From assembly GCA_020555865.1 (NCBI GenBank), contig JAJCJJ010000003.1, positions 62,001 to 126,000 of the forward strand: a stretch of 64,000 bases of DNA. Reading direction: 5' to 3'. The notes under the pieces are model-generated. The model worked only from the letters and a program-made list of their open reading frames with translations. It searched no databases and was not told the DNA's origin. Positions 36,250 through 44,947 of the stretch are shown here, in pieces. The first letter of the stretch is position 1. Each line of letters opens with the position of its first letter. This DNA is from a bacterium 210917-DFI.7.65. Its GTDB lineage: Bacteria; Bacillota; Clostridia; Oscillospirales; Oscillospiraceae. A program made the position numbers and the translations under genes.

Positions 36250-36903
36250 ATGACACTGCAAACCATTTTATTCGACCTGGACGGCACGCTGCTCGACTCC
36301 GCCCCGGGCCTGATGACGAGCACCAACACAGCCCTGGCCCGCTGCGGCTGCCCACCGCGCAGCCTGGCACAGATCACTGCCGCTATGGGCAACGGCATGG
36401 CCGATCTCATTGCCCGCTCACTGCCCGGCGGGGCGGAGGATCCCCGCTTTGCCGCCTGCTTCGACGCCTTTCAGGAAGCGTATCAAAGCGATATGTTCAC
36501 CGGCTCGGCGCCCTATCCCGGCATTCTGGAGTTATTGGAGGCACTGGGCAGCAGAGGCTGCCGCCTGGCGGTGGTGTCCAATAAGCGCGACGGGGCGGTG
36601 AAAGCCCTGTGCCGGCAGTTCTTCGGCGAACGCATCGCCGTAGCCATCGGCGAGCGGCCCGGCGTGTCCCGCAAACCCGCGCCGGACAGCGCCCTGACCG
36701 CCCTGCAGGAACTGGGGATGCCCGCGCAGACCGCCGCCTATGTGGGCGACAGCGAAGTGGATATCGCCACGGCGCGCAACGCGCACCTGCCCTGCTTTTC
36801 CGTGGACTGGGGCACCCGGACACGGGAAGTGCTGGAGGCTCACGGGGCGGTTTCGATTTCCCACACGCCGGAGGAGCTGCTGCGCGCCCTGAGCGGGGTG
36901 TGA
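36250..36903 (+). CDS. gph: HAD-family phosphatase, phosphoglycolate phosphatase-like
   Basis: This encodes 217 residues from the ATG at 36250 with GGAGGTG. HAD motifs: FDLDGTLLDSAPG (nucleophile Asp), VVSNKRDGAVK, then KPAPDSALTALQELG and YVGDSEVDIATARNA. The helical cap between motifs 1 and 2 is of the phosphoglycolate phosphatase/PGMB type. It probably clears 2-phosphoglycolate or a sugar phosphate. It is the last ordinary gene before the first repeat island. Confidence 0.85.
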   Translation: MTLQTILFDLDGTLLDSAPGLMTSTNTALARCGCPPRSLAQITAAMGNGMADLIARSLPGGAEDPRFAACFDAFQEAYQSDMFTGSAPYPGILELLEALGSRGCRLAVVSNKRDGAVKALCRQFFGERIAVAIGERPGVSRKPAPDSALTALQELGMPAQTAAYVGDSEVDIATARNAHLPCFSVDWGTRTREVLEAHGAVSISHTPEELLRALSGV

Positions 36904-36907
36904 GGAA

Positions 36908-36936
36908 GGGAAGGGGCTTTGCCCCTTCCCTTTTTT
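36908..36936 (+). terminator. Terminator after gph
   Basis: Hairpin GGGAAGGGGC-ttt-GCCCCTTCCC followed by six T. The dispersed repeat begins about 25 bp further on. Confidence 0.9.
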
Positions 36937-36960
36937 GCCCCCCGGCGGGGTGGGGGGGGT

Positions 36961-37230
36961 CTCCTCTTGGAAGAGGGGGGCGGTTGCGCCCCGCAGTGGG
37001 GCGGGGGGGGTCCTCTCTTGGAAGAGGGGGGAACGTTTGCGCCCCACGTTTCTTTTTCTCTCGCGAGAGAAAAAGAAACGTGCCGCGCCCGGTACAAAGA
37101 AAAAGAGCGCTTGGAGCGGCTTTCGTGACGAAGGCTGCTCCTTTTTCGTTCGTGCTCTATGTCCTGATGGTAGTACCTTGGTGCTATGCGGACTGGTTTT
37201 ACCGCTTGCGCCGCTGCCGCTGACGGGGTG
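36961..37230 (+). repeat. Dispersed structured repeat, copy A (+)
   Basis: Two tandem left units (CTCCTCTTGGAAGAGG then TTGCGCCCC, at 36961 and 37011) lead to a perfect 34-bp palindrome (37047-37080) centred on TCGCGA. A conserved body with a GGAGCGGCTTTCG/CGAAGGCTGCTCC hairpin, a variable window (about 37166-37178) and the right end GCTGCCGCTGACGGG follow. The sequence matches the seven other copies in this window closely. No protein-coding signal is convincing. Confidence 0.9.
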
Positions 37231-37255
37231 GGAAAATTGCTTTTTTACCTGAAAA

Positions 37256-37282
37256 AAGCGGCTTTCATTCCGAAAGCCGCTT
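37256..37282 (-). terminator. Terminator of the RHH remnant
   Basis: An 11-bp perfect stem AAGCGGCTTTC/GAAAGCCGCTT with a five-base loop, followed by T on the minus strand. Confidence 0.75.
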
Positions 37283-37415
37283 GATGTATTTATTCAATTT
37301 CTGTTGCTGCAGAGCGCTTGTTCTTTTCTGCCTCTGCTTTGATTTGTTCCAGCAGTTCTCTATTGATACGCATTGTAAAACGCGTTTGATCCTCTCTGGT
37401 AAATGGAAGAATATT
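37265..37415 (-). pseudogene. Remnant of an Arc-like ribbon-helix-helix gene
   Basis: On the minus strand TREDQTRFTMRINRELLEQ and the following Glu/Lys-rich helix look like an Arc/RHH protein (beta strand then helix). The frame then hits a stop at EIE, while the next frame continues KLNKYIKRLSE and stops at 37265, so one base appears lost or gained. The 5' end runs straight into repeat copy B at 37416 and no start codon with a ribosome site is left. A hairpin at 37256-37282 followed by T on the minus strand is its old terminator. The repeat may have removed the true start. The short length makes this call moderate. Confidence 0.5.
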
Positions 37416-37610
37416 GCGCCCCACATTTCTTTTTCTCTTGAAAGAGAAAAAGAAACGTGCCGCGCCCGGTACAAAGAAAAAGAGAACTCGGAGCGGCTTT
37501 CGTGGCGAAAGGTACTCCTTTTTCGTTTGTGTTTTATGTCCTGACCGTGAGTGTTCTGGTACTATGCGGATTGGCTTTACCGCTTGCACCGCTGACGCTG
37601 ACAGGTGCAG
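37416..37610 (+). repeat. Dispersed structured repeat, copy B (+), diverged and left-truncated
   Basis: It starts at GCGCCCCAC without the left units and has an imperfect central palindrome (CTTGAAAG in place of CTCGCGAG). The body and right end are complete but more diverged than the other copies. It lies 128 bp before the first RHH gene of cassette 1. Confidence 0.88.
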
Positions 37611-37737
37611 AAAATGTGAATGTGTTTCAATTATCTTGCTTATTGGAAACAAGGGGATATATCCTCTTATCAAAAAAATCATTTACTTTTATGATATTTA
37701 TGCCAATAAAAAACAAAATTACATATGAGGTGAAATG

Positions 37738-37932
37738 ATGAGCCGTAACAATTCATTAACAAAAAAGGTATCCATATCGCTTCCCATGGAACTATACGAA
37801 CAAATCAAAACATTATCAGAGGAATCACAGCGTACCACATCAGCCTATATCCGCCAAGTCCTCCGCGTTTATCTGCGGTATTACGCCGAGCATGCGGAGG
37901 AGGCGGAACGCGATCCTTTGATCGTCAAATGA
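37738..37932 (+). CDS. Ribbon-helix-helix protein 1 of cassette 1
   Basis: This encodes 64 residues from the ATG at 37738 (AGGTG five to six bases upstream; an ATG at 37735 is possible). KKVSISLPMELYEQIKTLSEE and TTSAYIRQVLRVYLRYY form the strand-helix-helix of CopG/Arc-type DNA-binding dimers. The tail ends RDPLIVK. The leader and gene are AT-richer than the chromosome around them, which suggests acquisition. The paralogue at 62994 has the same tail (NDPLIVK) and the same 21-base gap to the next gene. RHH proteins usually act as repressors or as toxin-antitoxin antitoxins; which applies here is unknown. Confidence 0.85.
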   Translation: MSRNNSLTKKVSISLPMELYEQIKTLSEESQRTTSAYIRQVLRVYLRYYAEHAEEAERDPLIVK

Positions 37933-37953
37933 GCAGTGAAAAGGTGATGCCGG

Positions 37954-38142
37954 ATGGCTACAAGCAAGCGGGTGTTCACATTGCGTCTATCGGAGGACGT
38001 GCTGGATAAAATCGGGAAACTGGCAACGAAGGAACACCGGTCTGTTACAAATTATATTGAGTTCGTGCTGCTGCAGTATTTGGAAGCAAATGCATCCCAT
38101 GCAGAGCAGCACGGGGGAAAACAGGAGGGAAACGATGAATAG
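37954..38142 (+). CDS. Ribbon-helix-helix protein 2 of cassette 1
   Basis: This encodes 62 residues starting MATSKRVFTLRLSEDVLDK, with AAAGGTG upstream. KRVFTLRLSEDVLDKIGKL and SVTNYIEFVLLQYLE give a clear RHH fold. Its first 40 residues are almost identical to the cassette 2 protein at 63207, far closer than the other two cassette members are to theirs. The stop overlaps the start of the third gene by eight bases, so translation is coupled. Confidence 0.87.
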   Translation: MATSKRVFTLRLSEDVLDKIGKLATKEHRSVTNYIEFVLLQYLEANASHAEQHGGKQEGNDE

Positions 38143-38410
38143 TACTTATGGATGGCTTTATCAGAAGTATGCTTATCCGCTGCTGGAAAAGCAGCGGGAG
38201 AAAGCGCGGGAGGAAATGAAAGCGCTGTGCCGGGAATGCGGCCTTGACCCGGAGCAGCAGCTGACGTTCACAGATCAGATGGAATACAGCAGTTTCCGTG
38301 CCGGAGCGGCAGCGTTTTCCATCGGGATCTATTTTGGCATACAGTTTGTATCCAATCCATTCTTTTCGAAACTGAAAGAAACCATGGAACGCTACCAAAT
38401 CGACCTATAA
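38135..38410 (+). CDS. Third cassette protein: small, charged, with a hydrophobic segment
   Basis: This encodes 91 residues from the ATG at 38135 with GGAGG. Features: an aromatic start (NSTYGWLYQKYAYPLLEKQ), a charged helix (REKAREEMKALCRE), TDQMEYSSFRAG, then a hydrophobic segment AAAFSIGIYFGIQFVSN and a charged end KETMERYQIDL. The hydrophobic piece could be one membrane helix or a buried helix. I do not recognise the family. The paralogue at 63694 is about two-thirds identical by my count. Being third in an operon with two RHH proteins invites comparison with toxin-antitoxin or partition modules, but nothing shows this. Confidence 0.75.
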   Translation: MNSTYGWLYQKYAYPLLEKQREKAREEMKALCRECGLDPEQQLTFTDQMEYSSFRAGAAAFSIGIYFGIQFVSNPFFSKLKETMERYQIDL

Positions 38411-38418
38411 TCCATCAG

Positions 38419-38530
38419 TGCACCCCTCAGCGGCAGCAGCGCAAGCGGAAAAACCAATCCGCATAACATCAGGAAACCCACCATCAGGACATAGACACAA
38501 AGGAAAAAGAAGCGGCTTTCGCAACGAAAG
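38419..38530 (-). repeat. Dispersed structured repeat, partial diverged copy C' (-)
   Basis: Only the right part of the repeat (reverse orientation) is present: CAGCGGCAGCAGCGC through AAGCGGCTTTCGCAACGAAAG. The palindrome and left units are missing. It begins right after the third cassette gene, with the same short junction (ATCCATCAG) found after the paralogue at 63969. Confidence 0.8.
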
Positions 38531-38560
38531 ACACTGGTTCCAGCGCGTAAGCCTGCCCAT

Positions 38561-38783
38561 CCGCACCCGTCAGCGGCAGCGGCGCAAAAGGTGAAACCAG
38601 TCCGCATAGCACCAGGGAACCCGTTTTCAGGACATAGAGCACAAACGAAAAAGGAGCAGCTTTCGCCACGAAAGCCGCTCCCAGCGCTCTTTTTCTTTGT
38701 ACCGGGCGCGGCACGTTTCTTTTTCTCTCGCAAGAGAAAAAGAAATGTGGGGCGCAAACGTTCTCCCCCTCTTCCAAGAGGAG
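38561..38783 (-). repeat. Dispersed structured repeat, copy C (-)
   Basis: A full copy in reverse orientation: right end at 38561 (CGCACCCGTCAGCGGC), hairpin body, central palindrome with one change (38714-38743) and a left unit ending GAGGAGCAAAA at 38783. It lies next to the partial copy C' and 55 bp before the nadE promoter. Confidence 0.9.
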
Positions 38784-38837
38784 CAAAACCCGCCCCCCTC
38801 TCCCAGGGGGGAACCCCCCACCCCTGCCCAAAACCGA

Positions 38838-38866
38838 TTGAAAAACCGCCCCTCCCGCGTTATAAT
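38838..38866 (+). promoter_or_regulatory. Promoter of nadE
   Basis: TTGAAA (38838-38843), a 17-base spacer and a perfect TATAAT (38861-38866), 59 bp before the ATG. Confidence 0.8.
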
Positions 38867-38924
38867 AATAGGGAAAAACAACAAACCAAACGGTTTTCCC
38901 ACCAAAGAAAAGAGGGTTATTTGT

Positions 38925-40868
38925 ATGAAAGACGGTTTTATCCCCGTGGCCGTGGGCAGCCCGAAAATCCGGGTGGCCGACTGCCATTACAATGCCGAGC
39001 AGATTTTCACCATGATGCGCGCGGCTGAGCGCGAGGGCGTGAAGGTGCTGGTGCTGCCGGAGCTGTGTCTGACGGGCTATACCTGCGGCGACCTGTTTTA
39101 TCAGGATACCCTGCTCGACGGCGCCTGCGCGGCGCTGCAGACGGTGTTGGACGCCACCCGGAATCTGGAAGTGCTCACCGCGGTGGGCATGCCTGTGCAG
39201 GTGGAGCAGAAGCTGTACAACTGCGCCGTGGTCATCCAGAAGGGCGAGATCCTCGGCGTGGTGCCCAAGACGTTCCTGCCCAATTATGGGGAATTTTACG
39301 AAAAGCGCCAGTTTTCCCCCGCCCCGGAGGGCGACCCTTTCTATGTGGATCATTTCTGCGGCCAGACGGTACTGTTCGGTGCGCGGCAGTTGTTCCAGTG
39401 CAATGAAATCCCCGCGCTGACGGTGGGTTTTGAGATCTGCGAAGATCTCTGGGCCAGCACGCCGCCCTCGGTGGAGCTGGCCCGCGCCGGCGCTACGCTC
39501 ATCGGCAATCTGTCGGCCAGCAACGATGTGGTCGGCAAGGGAGTGTACCGCCGCCGCATGGTTTCCGTCCAGAGCGCCCGGCTGCAGTGCGGCTATCTGT
39601 ATGCCAGCGCCGGGGAAGGGGAGTCCACCGCCGATCTGGTGTTCGGCGCGCATCAGATCATCGCCGAAAATGGAACGCTGCTGGCGGAAAAGCGCTTTGA
39701 AAACGGCCTGCTGCGCACGGAGGTGGACGTGAGCAGGCTGGTATACGAGCGCCGCCGTACTCAGAGCATGGGCACGGCAGCCGAAATCACCACGCTCGCC
39801 TTTTCCCTGACGGTGACCGACACCAGACTGACCCGCCCGATTGCGCCGCTGCCCTTTGTGCCCGCGGACAAGGACGACCGGGCCGCCCGGTGCGAGGAAA
39901 TTCTGCTCATCGCTTCTCTGGGCTTGAAAAAGCGGCTGGAACACACCGGGGCCAAGACTGCCGTGGTGGGTCTGTCCGGCGGGCTGGACTCCACGCTGGC
40001 GCTGCTGATCACCATGATCGCCATGCAGATGCTGGGCCGCAGCCCCTCCGATGTGATCGCCGTGACCATGCCGTGTTTCGGCACCACGGACCGCACGAAA
40101 AACAACGCCGTGGAGCTGGCCGGGCGCATGGGCGCAACGCTGCGCACCGTGGATATTTCCGAGGCTGTGCGCGTCCACTTCCGGGACATTGGCCAGAGCA
40201 TGAGCGAACACGACGTGACCTTTGAAAACGCCCAGGCCCGGGAGCGCACTCAGGTGCTGATGGACATCGCCAACAAGACCGGCGGCATCGTCATCGGCAC
40301 CGGCGATTTGAGCGAACTGGCTTTGGGCTGGGCCACCTACAACGGCGATCATATGAGCATGTACGCCGTCAACGCCTCCATCCCCAAGACGCTGGTGCGC
40401 CATCTGGTAGAGTATGTGGCCAAAGACAATCTGGAAAAGGATGAGGAACTGACCAACGTGCTGGAGGATATTCTTGACACGCCGGTTTCCCCGGAACTGC
40501 TGCCGGCAGTGAACGGCGCCATTTCCCAGAAAACGGAGGATCTGGTGGGCCCTTATGAGCTGCACGACTTTTTCCTCTATTCTATTGTCCGCTGGGCGTT
40601 CCCGCCCCGCAAGGTTTACCGGCTGGCGCGCTGCGCTTTCGCCGGGCGCTACAGCGACGCGGTGATTCTGAAGTGGCTGAAGACGTTCTACCGCCGCTTT
40701 TTTGCCCAGCAGTTCAAGCGCAACTGCATGCCCGACGGGCCAAAGGTCGGTTCGGTATCTTTCTCGCCCCGGGGCGACTGGCGCATGCCCAGCGACGCTG
40801 TGGCCAAACTTTGGCTCGACGAGGTGGAGCTGCTCCAGGACGCGGGCACCGACGTGGCAAAAGTATAA
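38925..40868 (+). CDS. nadE: Glutamine-dependent NAD+ synthetase
   Basis: This encodes 647 residues from the ATG at 38925 with AGAGGG. In-frame sequence upstream is repeat copy C and is not part of the protein. The N-terminal nitrilase-like domain (1-270) releases ammonia from glutamine: LVLPELCLTGYTCGD (Glu), VPKTFLPNYGEFYEKR (Lys) and GFEICEDLW (Cys172). The C-terminal synthetase has the ATP-binding GLSGGLDSTLAL loop near residue 350 and GTGDLSELALGWATYNGDHMS. It converts deamido-NAD to NAD. The length fits the long glutamine-dependent type. rnhA follows after 14 bp. Confidence 0.95.
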   Translation: MKDGFIPVAVGSPKIRVADCHYNAEQIFTMMRAAEREGVKVLVLPELCLTGYTCGDLFYQDTLLDGACAALQTVLDATRNLEVLTAVGMPVQVEQKLYNCAVVIQKGEILGVVPKTFLPNYGEFYEKRQFSPAPEGDPFYVDHFCGQTVLFGARQLFQCNEIPALTVGFEICEDLWASTPPSVELARAGATLIGNLSASNDVVGKGVYRRRMVSVQSARLQCGYLYASAGEGESTADLVFGAHQIIAENGTLLAEKRFENGLLRTEVDVSRLVYERRRTQSMGTAAEITTLAFSLTVTDTRLTRPIAPLPFVPADKDDRAARCEEILLIASLGLKKRLEHTGAKTAVVGLSGGLDSTLALLITMIAMQMLGRSPSDVIAVTMPCFGTTDRTKNNAVELAGRMGATLRTVDISEAVRVHFRDIGQSMSEHDVTFENAQARERTQVLMDIANKTGGIVIGTGDLSELALGWATYNGDHMSMYAVNASIPKTLVRHLVEYVAKDNLEKDEELTNVLEDILDTPVSPELLPAVNGAISQKTEDLVGPYELHDFFLYSIVRWAFPPRKVYRLARCAFAGRYSDAVILKWLKTFYRRFFAQQFKRNCMPDGPKVGSVSFSPRGDWRMPSDAVAKLWLDEVELLQDAGTDVAKV

Positions 40869-40882
40869 AATAAGGAGCCTTT

Positions 40883-41320
40883 ATGAAAACTGTTACCCTG
40901 TATACCGACGGTGCGTGCAGCGGCAACCCCGGCCCCGGCGGCTGGGGCGCCATTCTCTGCTATGGGGAGCACGAGCTGTCCCTCTCCGGCGGCGAAGCGC
41001 ACACCACCAACAACCGCATGGAGCTGACCGCCGTGATCGAAGGGCTGAAAAAGCTGAAAGAGCCGTGCATCGTGGAATTGTATTCCGACAGTAAATACGT
41101 CATCGACGCCCTGTCCAAAGGCTGGGCCTGGGGCTGGAAGAAAAAAGGCTGGGTGAAAAGCGACAAAAAACCCGCCCTGAATCCTGATTTGTGGGACGTT
41201 CTGCTGGCACTGGTTCAGACCCACGAAGTGCATTACCACTGGGTCAAGGGCCATGCGGATAATGTGTACAACAACCGCTGCGACGCCATGGCCGTGGCCG
41301 AGTGGCAGAAGCTGAAGTAA
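40883..41320 (+). CDS. rnhA: Ribonuclease HI
   Basis: This encodes 145 residues. Catalytic residues are intact: [16 protein letters not shown] (Asp8), NNRMELTAV (Glu), [10 protein letters not shown] (Asp) and the late NRCDAMA aspartate, with the basic handle WGWKKKGW. It removes RNA from RNA-DNA hybrids. It follows nadE closely. Its last 76 bp are repeated, with small differences, at 41453-41528. Confidence 0.95.
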   Translation: MKTVTLYTDGACSGNPGPGGWGAILCYGEHELSLSGGEAHTTNNRMELTAVIEGLKKLKEPCIVELYSDSKYVIDALSKGWAWGWKKKGWVKSDKKPALNPDLWDVLLALVQTHEVHYHWVKGHADNVYNNRCDAMAVAEWQKLK

Positions 41321-41528
41321 AACGGCCCTTGACCCCCCGCGCCTTTGGGCGCGTCAAGCGTTTTGCGCAGCAAAACCTTGGGCGCAGGGCAATTCATTTG
41401 CCCGAGCATTTATTATCCCAGGGTCCCCGGTTTGCCCATGGCAAACTGGGCGCAAGGGCCATGCGGACAATGCATACAATAACCGCTGTGACGCCATGGC
41501 CGTAGCCGAGTGGCAGAAGCTGAAATGA
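41321..41528 (+). repeat. Hairpin-rich insert plus duplicated rnhA 3' end
   Basis: About 130 bp after the rnhA stop holds a chain of hairpins: GCGCC-ttt-GGGCGC, GTTTTGC-gca-GCAAAAC, GGGCAA-ttca-TTGCCC and CCGGTTTGCC-cat-GGCAAACTGG. It is followed at 41453-41528 by a second copy of the rnhA tail from CAAGGGCCATGCGG to a TGA stop, with about eight changes in 76 bp, nearly all at third codon positions. The copy has no start and cannot make a protein by itself. Confidence 0.8.
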
Positions 41529-41586
41529 TATTCGCCGCCCTGTCCGGAAACGGCGCAGGCGGCGGAGCGCCGGAAGGGGAGGGGCC

Positions 41587-42390
41587 ATGAAGTTTGTCAA
41601 ACAGCACAGCTGGGAACAGGAATGGGCTGATACGCTGCGTCAGGAGAAAGCATATCTGCAAAAAAACCTGCACAAAAAGGATTCTGCCCTCAACCGAACG
41701 CTGGAAGAGCGCATCCCGGACACCCTGCAGGACACGCTGGACGACGCCTTTTCCAAGGCTTTCGCGCTGATCTTTGAAAAAGGAACCGGCGTGATCGAGC
41801 AGACTTACAACAAAAAACGCAAGGCCGCCCTGTTTCAGACCCACTGCGCCGCAGTGCGGAAGCAGGGGGACCGGCGCACCCTGCAGGCGCCCCGAAAGCA
41901 GACCGGCCTGGCCGCCGGGAGAAATCTGGCTCTTTCGGGCGTGGAAGGCATTGGATTGGGTCTGCTGGGCATCGGGCTGCCCGACATTCCCCTGTTCACC
42001 GCCATGATTCTCAAAAGTCTTTATGAAATCGCCGCGGGGTACGGCTATTCTCACCGCACCCAGGAGGAGCGGCGGTTTCTGCTGCAGCTGATCCGCACCG
42101 CCCTGTCCCACGGGGAGGCATTGGCTGCCCAGAACCGGGCGCTGGACCGCTACATCGGTTTGGGCCGCTGGGACGACGCCACCATACTGCGCCGCCAGAT
42201 CGATGCGACGGCCCGTTCGCTCTCCGGCGAACTGCTGTATATGAAATTTCTGCAGGGCATCCCTCTGGCCGGCGCGGTGGGCGGGGCTTACGACGTGATC
42301 TATCTCCACCGCATCCAGACCTATGCCCGCATCAAATACCACAAGCGCTTTCTGCTTTCGCGCAAAAATGAACTTGCATTTTACCGCTGA
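41587..42390 (+). CDS. EcsC-family protein
   Basis: This encodes 267 residues from the ATG at 41587 with AGGGGAGGGG upstream. The Gly/Leu-rich GVEGIGLGLLGIGLPDIPLFTAMILKSLYEIAAGYGY core and the closing PLAGAVGGAYDVIYLHRIQTYA match EcsC. In Bacillus EcsC is encoded with an ABC exporter (EcsAB), but no exporter gene is here and the family's own role is not known. The hydrophobic core may associate with the membrane. Confidence 0.85.
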   Translation: MKFVKQHSWEQEWADTLRQEKAYLQKNLHKKDSALNRTLEERIPDTLQDTLDDAFSKAFALIFEKGTGVIEQTYNKKRKAALFQTHCAAVRKQGDRRTLQAPRKQTGLAAGRNLALSGVEGIGLGLLGIGLPDIPLFTAMILKSLYEIAAGYGYSHRTQEERRFLLQLIRTALSHGEALAAQNRALDRYIGLGRWDDATILRRQIDATARSLSGELLYMKFLQGIPLAGAVGGAYDVIYLHRIQTYARIKYHKRFLLSRKNELAFYR

Positions 42391-42405
42391 ACCCTTGACA
42401 AAAAC

Positions 42406-42449
42406 AACGCCGGAAGAAGCCTTTTCCGCTTCTCCCGGCGTTTTTTTGT
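42406..42449. terminator. Terminator between ecsC and the rib operon
   Basis: A 15-bp stem with one mismatch (42406-42420, 42428-42442) followed by T7 on plus. The A run on the other side serves ribH on minus. Confidence 0.85.
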
Positions 42450-42462
42450 GTGCTGCGGCGCC

Positions 42463-42924
42463 TTATACCCTGCGCAGCAGATCCACCATTTCGATGGCGC
42501 TGAGGGCGCAGTCGTAGCCTTTGTTGCCGGCCTTGGAACCGGCGCGTTCGATGGCCTGCTCGATGTTTTCCGTGGTGATCACGCCGAAGAGCACCGGCAC
42601 CCCCGTATGCATGGCTGCCTGAGCGATGCCCTTGGCCGTTTCGCTGCACACCAGATCGTAATGGCTGGTAGCCCCACGGATCACCGCGCCCACGCAGATC
42701 ACCGCGTCGTATCTTCCGCTTTGAGCCAGCTTCTGTCCCAGCAGCGGCAGCTCAAAGGCGCCGGGCACCCAGTAAGCGTCGATGTCTTCCCCGGCCACGC
42801 CGTGACGCACCAGGCCGTCCTCGGCTCCGGCCAGCAGCTTGTTTACGATGAACTCATTGAACCGCGAAGCCACAATGGCCACCTTCATACCGGTCCCGAT
42901 CACATTGCCCTGTATCAAATTCAC
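42463..42924 (-). CDS. ribH: 6,7-dimethyl-8-ribityllumazine synthase
   Basis: This encodes 153 residues from the GTG at 42924 with GGAGGGA six to seven bases upstream. Typical segments: [47 protein letters not shown] and [21 protein letters not shown]. It joins 5-amino-6-ribitylamino-uracil with dihydroxybutanone phosphate and forms capsid-like 60-mers or pentamers. It is the last gene of the ribD-ribE-ribBA-ribH operon. Confidence 0.97.
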   Translation of the reverse strand: MNLIQGNVIGTGMKVAIVASRFNEFIVNKLLAGAEDGLVRHGVAGEDIDAYWVPGAFELPLLGQKLAQSGRYDAVICVGAVIRGATSHYDLVCSETAKGIAQAAMHTGVPVLFGVITTENIEQAIERAGSKAGNKGYDCALSAIEMVDLLRRV

Positions 42925-42973
42925 TGTCGTTCCCTCCTGAAACCGTCTTGTATTACATTTGTGTTTTTGTTTC

Positions 42974-44179
42974 TTACAATTCCACCCGTTCAAACAGGTG
43001 CCCCATTTTTTCCTGCTTGGTTTTCAAATAGAACCGGTCATACTTTTGCGGCCGGATCTCGATCGGCTCCCGCCGGGTGATTTGAAGGCCGAAACCGCTG
43101 AGCCCGTAAATTTTACTGGGGTTGTTGGTTAAAAGGCGCAGTTCCTTCACGCCCAAATCTCGCAGGATCTGGGCGCCAACCCAGTATTCCCGCAGATCAG
43201 CGGCAAAGCCCAGCTTGAGGTTGGCTTCCACAGTGTCGTAACCCTGCTCCTGAAGCACATAGGTTTTCAGCTTGTTCATCAGTCCGATGCCCCGGCCCTC
43301 CTGACGCATATACAGCAGCACGCCCCGGCCTTCCTGTTCGATCCGTTTCATGGCGGCATGGAGCTGGTCGCCGCAGTCGCAGCGCGCCGAAGCGAACACA
43401 TCCCCGGTGAGGCACTCGGAATGAACCCGGCACAAAACGTCTTTCCCGTCGCCAATCTCTCCCTTGACCAGCGCCACATGGCTTTCACCGGTCAGGTCGT
43501 CGGTATAACCGAAGATACGAAAATCGCCGTAGGCTGTTGGGAGTTTGGCCTCTGCCTCGCGGATCACATGTTTGTCGTGCAGGCGGCAGTAATCCTGCAG
43601 GGCCTTGATGGTAACGACCTTGACGCCCCAGCGCCCGGCGTGCTCCAGCAGCTCTGCCGTGCGCATCATGGTGCCGTCCTCGCGCATGATCTCGCAGCAC
43701 AGCCCGCACTCAGTGAGGCCCGCCAGCCGGCACAGATCCACCGTGGCCTCTGTGTGGCCGCTGCGCGCCAGCACGCCGCCCCGCCGGGCCACCAGGGGAA
43801 ACACATGCCCCGGGCGGCGGAAGTCCTCCGGCCGGGCGGAGGGGTCGGCGCACCTGCGGCAGGTAAGGCCCCGTTCTTCGGCGCTGATGCCGGTGGTGGT
43901 GCTGACGTGGTCAATGGACACGGTGAAGGCGGTGCCGTGGTTGTCGGTGTTCACCTTCACCATCTGCTCCAGCCCCAGGCGGGCGGCAACCGCCTCGCTC
44001 ATGGGGGTGCAGATCAGTCCCCTGGCGTATTTTGCCATGAAGTTGACGTTTTCCGTAGTGGCAAACTGAGCAGCGCAGATCAGATCGCCCTCGTTTTCCC
44101 GGTCGGGATCGTCAATACATACAATCAGTTTTCCGGCGCGCAGATCTTCGATCACTTCTTCCACAGTGTTTTGTTCCAT
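42974..44179 (-). CDS. ribBA: Bifunctional DHBP synthase / GTP cyclohydrolase II
   Basis: This encodes 401 residues from the ATG at 44179 (AAAGGAGG). The N-terminal DHBP synthase half has [19 protein letters not shown] and [10 protein letters not shown]. The C-terminal GTP cyclohydrolase II half has the zinc cysteines in [18 protein letters not shown] and [11 protein letters not shown]. It supplies both branches of riboflavin synthesis. It lies between ribE and ribH. Confidence 0.97.
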   Translation of the reverse strand: MEQNTVEEVIEDLRAGKLIVCIDDPDRENEGDLICAAQFATTENVNFMAKYARGLICTPMSEAVAARLGLEQMVKVNTDNHGTAFTVSIDHVSTTTGISAEERGLTCRRCADPSARPEDFRRPGHVFPLVARRGGVLARSGHTEATVDLCRLAGLTECGLCCEIMREDGTMMRTAELLEHAGRWGVKVVTIKALQDYCRLHDKHVIREAEAKLPTAYGDFRIFGYTDDLTGESHVALVKGEIGDGKDVLCRVHSECLTGDVFASARCDCGDQLHAAMKRIEQEGRGVLLYMRQEGRGIGLMNKLKTYVLQEQGYDTVEANLKLGFAADLREYWVGAQILRDLGVKELRLLTNNPSKIYGLSGFGLQITRREPIEIRPQKYDRFYLKTKQEKMGHLFERVEL

Positions 44180-44279
44180 GTTTCGTTCCTCCTTTGCGGT
44201 TCGCAGTTTATGGTTTCTCTGTCCGGAAGGCGCCGAACCCTCCAGTTGGTTTTCTTTGCTGCCTGTTCCGTGAAAGCGC

Positions 44280-44945
44280 TCAAAACCCATTGCGGCGCAG
44301 GAAATCCTCTGTCAGGCGGCTCTCCTGGGACTGCCCCTCCGGCAAAGCCGCCGGTGCGCTTTTGTGCAGCAGCGCGCGCACATATTTTCCAATGATGTCG
44401 GTTTCCAGGTTGATTTTGTCGCCGGGCCGTTTGCGCAGCAATGTGGTATCCGTCTGAGTGGTGGGAATCAGGGACACAGAAAAGGTGCGCTCCGTGCGCT
44501 CCGCCACGGTCAGGCTGACTCCATCCAGAGTGACGGAGCCTTTTTTCACCACCAGCTCCAGCACATCCGGCGGGGCAGAGAGGGTGAGCCAAAGGGCGCT
44601 GCCTTCCTGTTTGGTGTTCACAATTTCCCCAAGGTTATCCACATGCCCGCTGACAATATGGCCGCCGAAGCGGCCATTTGCGGCCAGAGCCCGCTCCAGG
44701 TTCACCGCTTCTCCCACTTTCAGCGCACCCAGATTACTGCGGCGCAGGGTTTCAGCCATGACATCGGCAGTAAAGCCGTCGCGGCTGAGGGCCGTCACTG
44801 TCAGACACACGCCGTTGACGGCAATGCTGTCGCCCCGGCGGGTATCTTCCAGCACCTGCCGGGCGCCGATGGAAAGGCTGCCCCATTCGCTGCCCGACAC
44901 CACCGTACGCACCGCGCCGATTTCTTCCACAATTCCGGTGAACAC
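44280..44945 (-). CDS. ribE: Riboflavin synthase, alpha chain
   Basis: This encodes 221 residues with a GTG start at 44945. Two lumazine-binding repeats are visible: [12 protein letters not shown] ... [13 protein letters not shown] and [15 protein letters not shown] ... [11 protein letters not shown]. It dismutates two dimethyl-ribityllumazine molecules into riboflavin. The start is two bases after the ribD stop. The C-terminal 20 residues are extra to the core. Confidence 0.96.
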   Translation of the reverse strand: MFTGIVEEIGAVRTVVSGSEWGSLSIGARQVLEDTRRGDSIAVNGVCLTVTALSRDGFTADVMAETLRRSNLGALKVGEAVNLERALAANGRFGGHIVSGHVDNLGEIVNTKQEGSALWLTLSAPPDVLELVVKKGSVTLDGVSLTVAERTERTFSVSLIPTTQTDTTLLRKRPGDKINLETDIIGKYVRALLHKSAPAALPEGQSQESRLTEDFLRRNGF

Positions 44946-44947
44946 CG

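Noticed and set aside
36961..38783. CRISPR array
   Set aside because: Repeats are about 200 bp or more, few, and in both orientations; no short regularly spaced repeats occur.
36937..38800. IS element or prophage remnant carrying a transposase or integrase
   Set aside because: No frame in either island shows a transposase, resolvase or integrase motif; only short RHH genes and repeats are present.
41453..41528. A second functional RNase H gene
   Set aside because: Only the last 25 codons are duplicated and no start or catalytic core is present.
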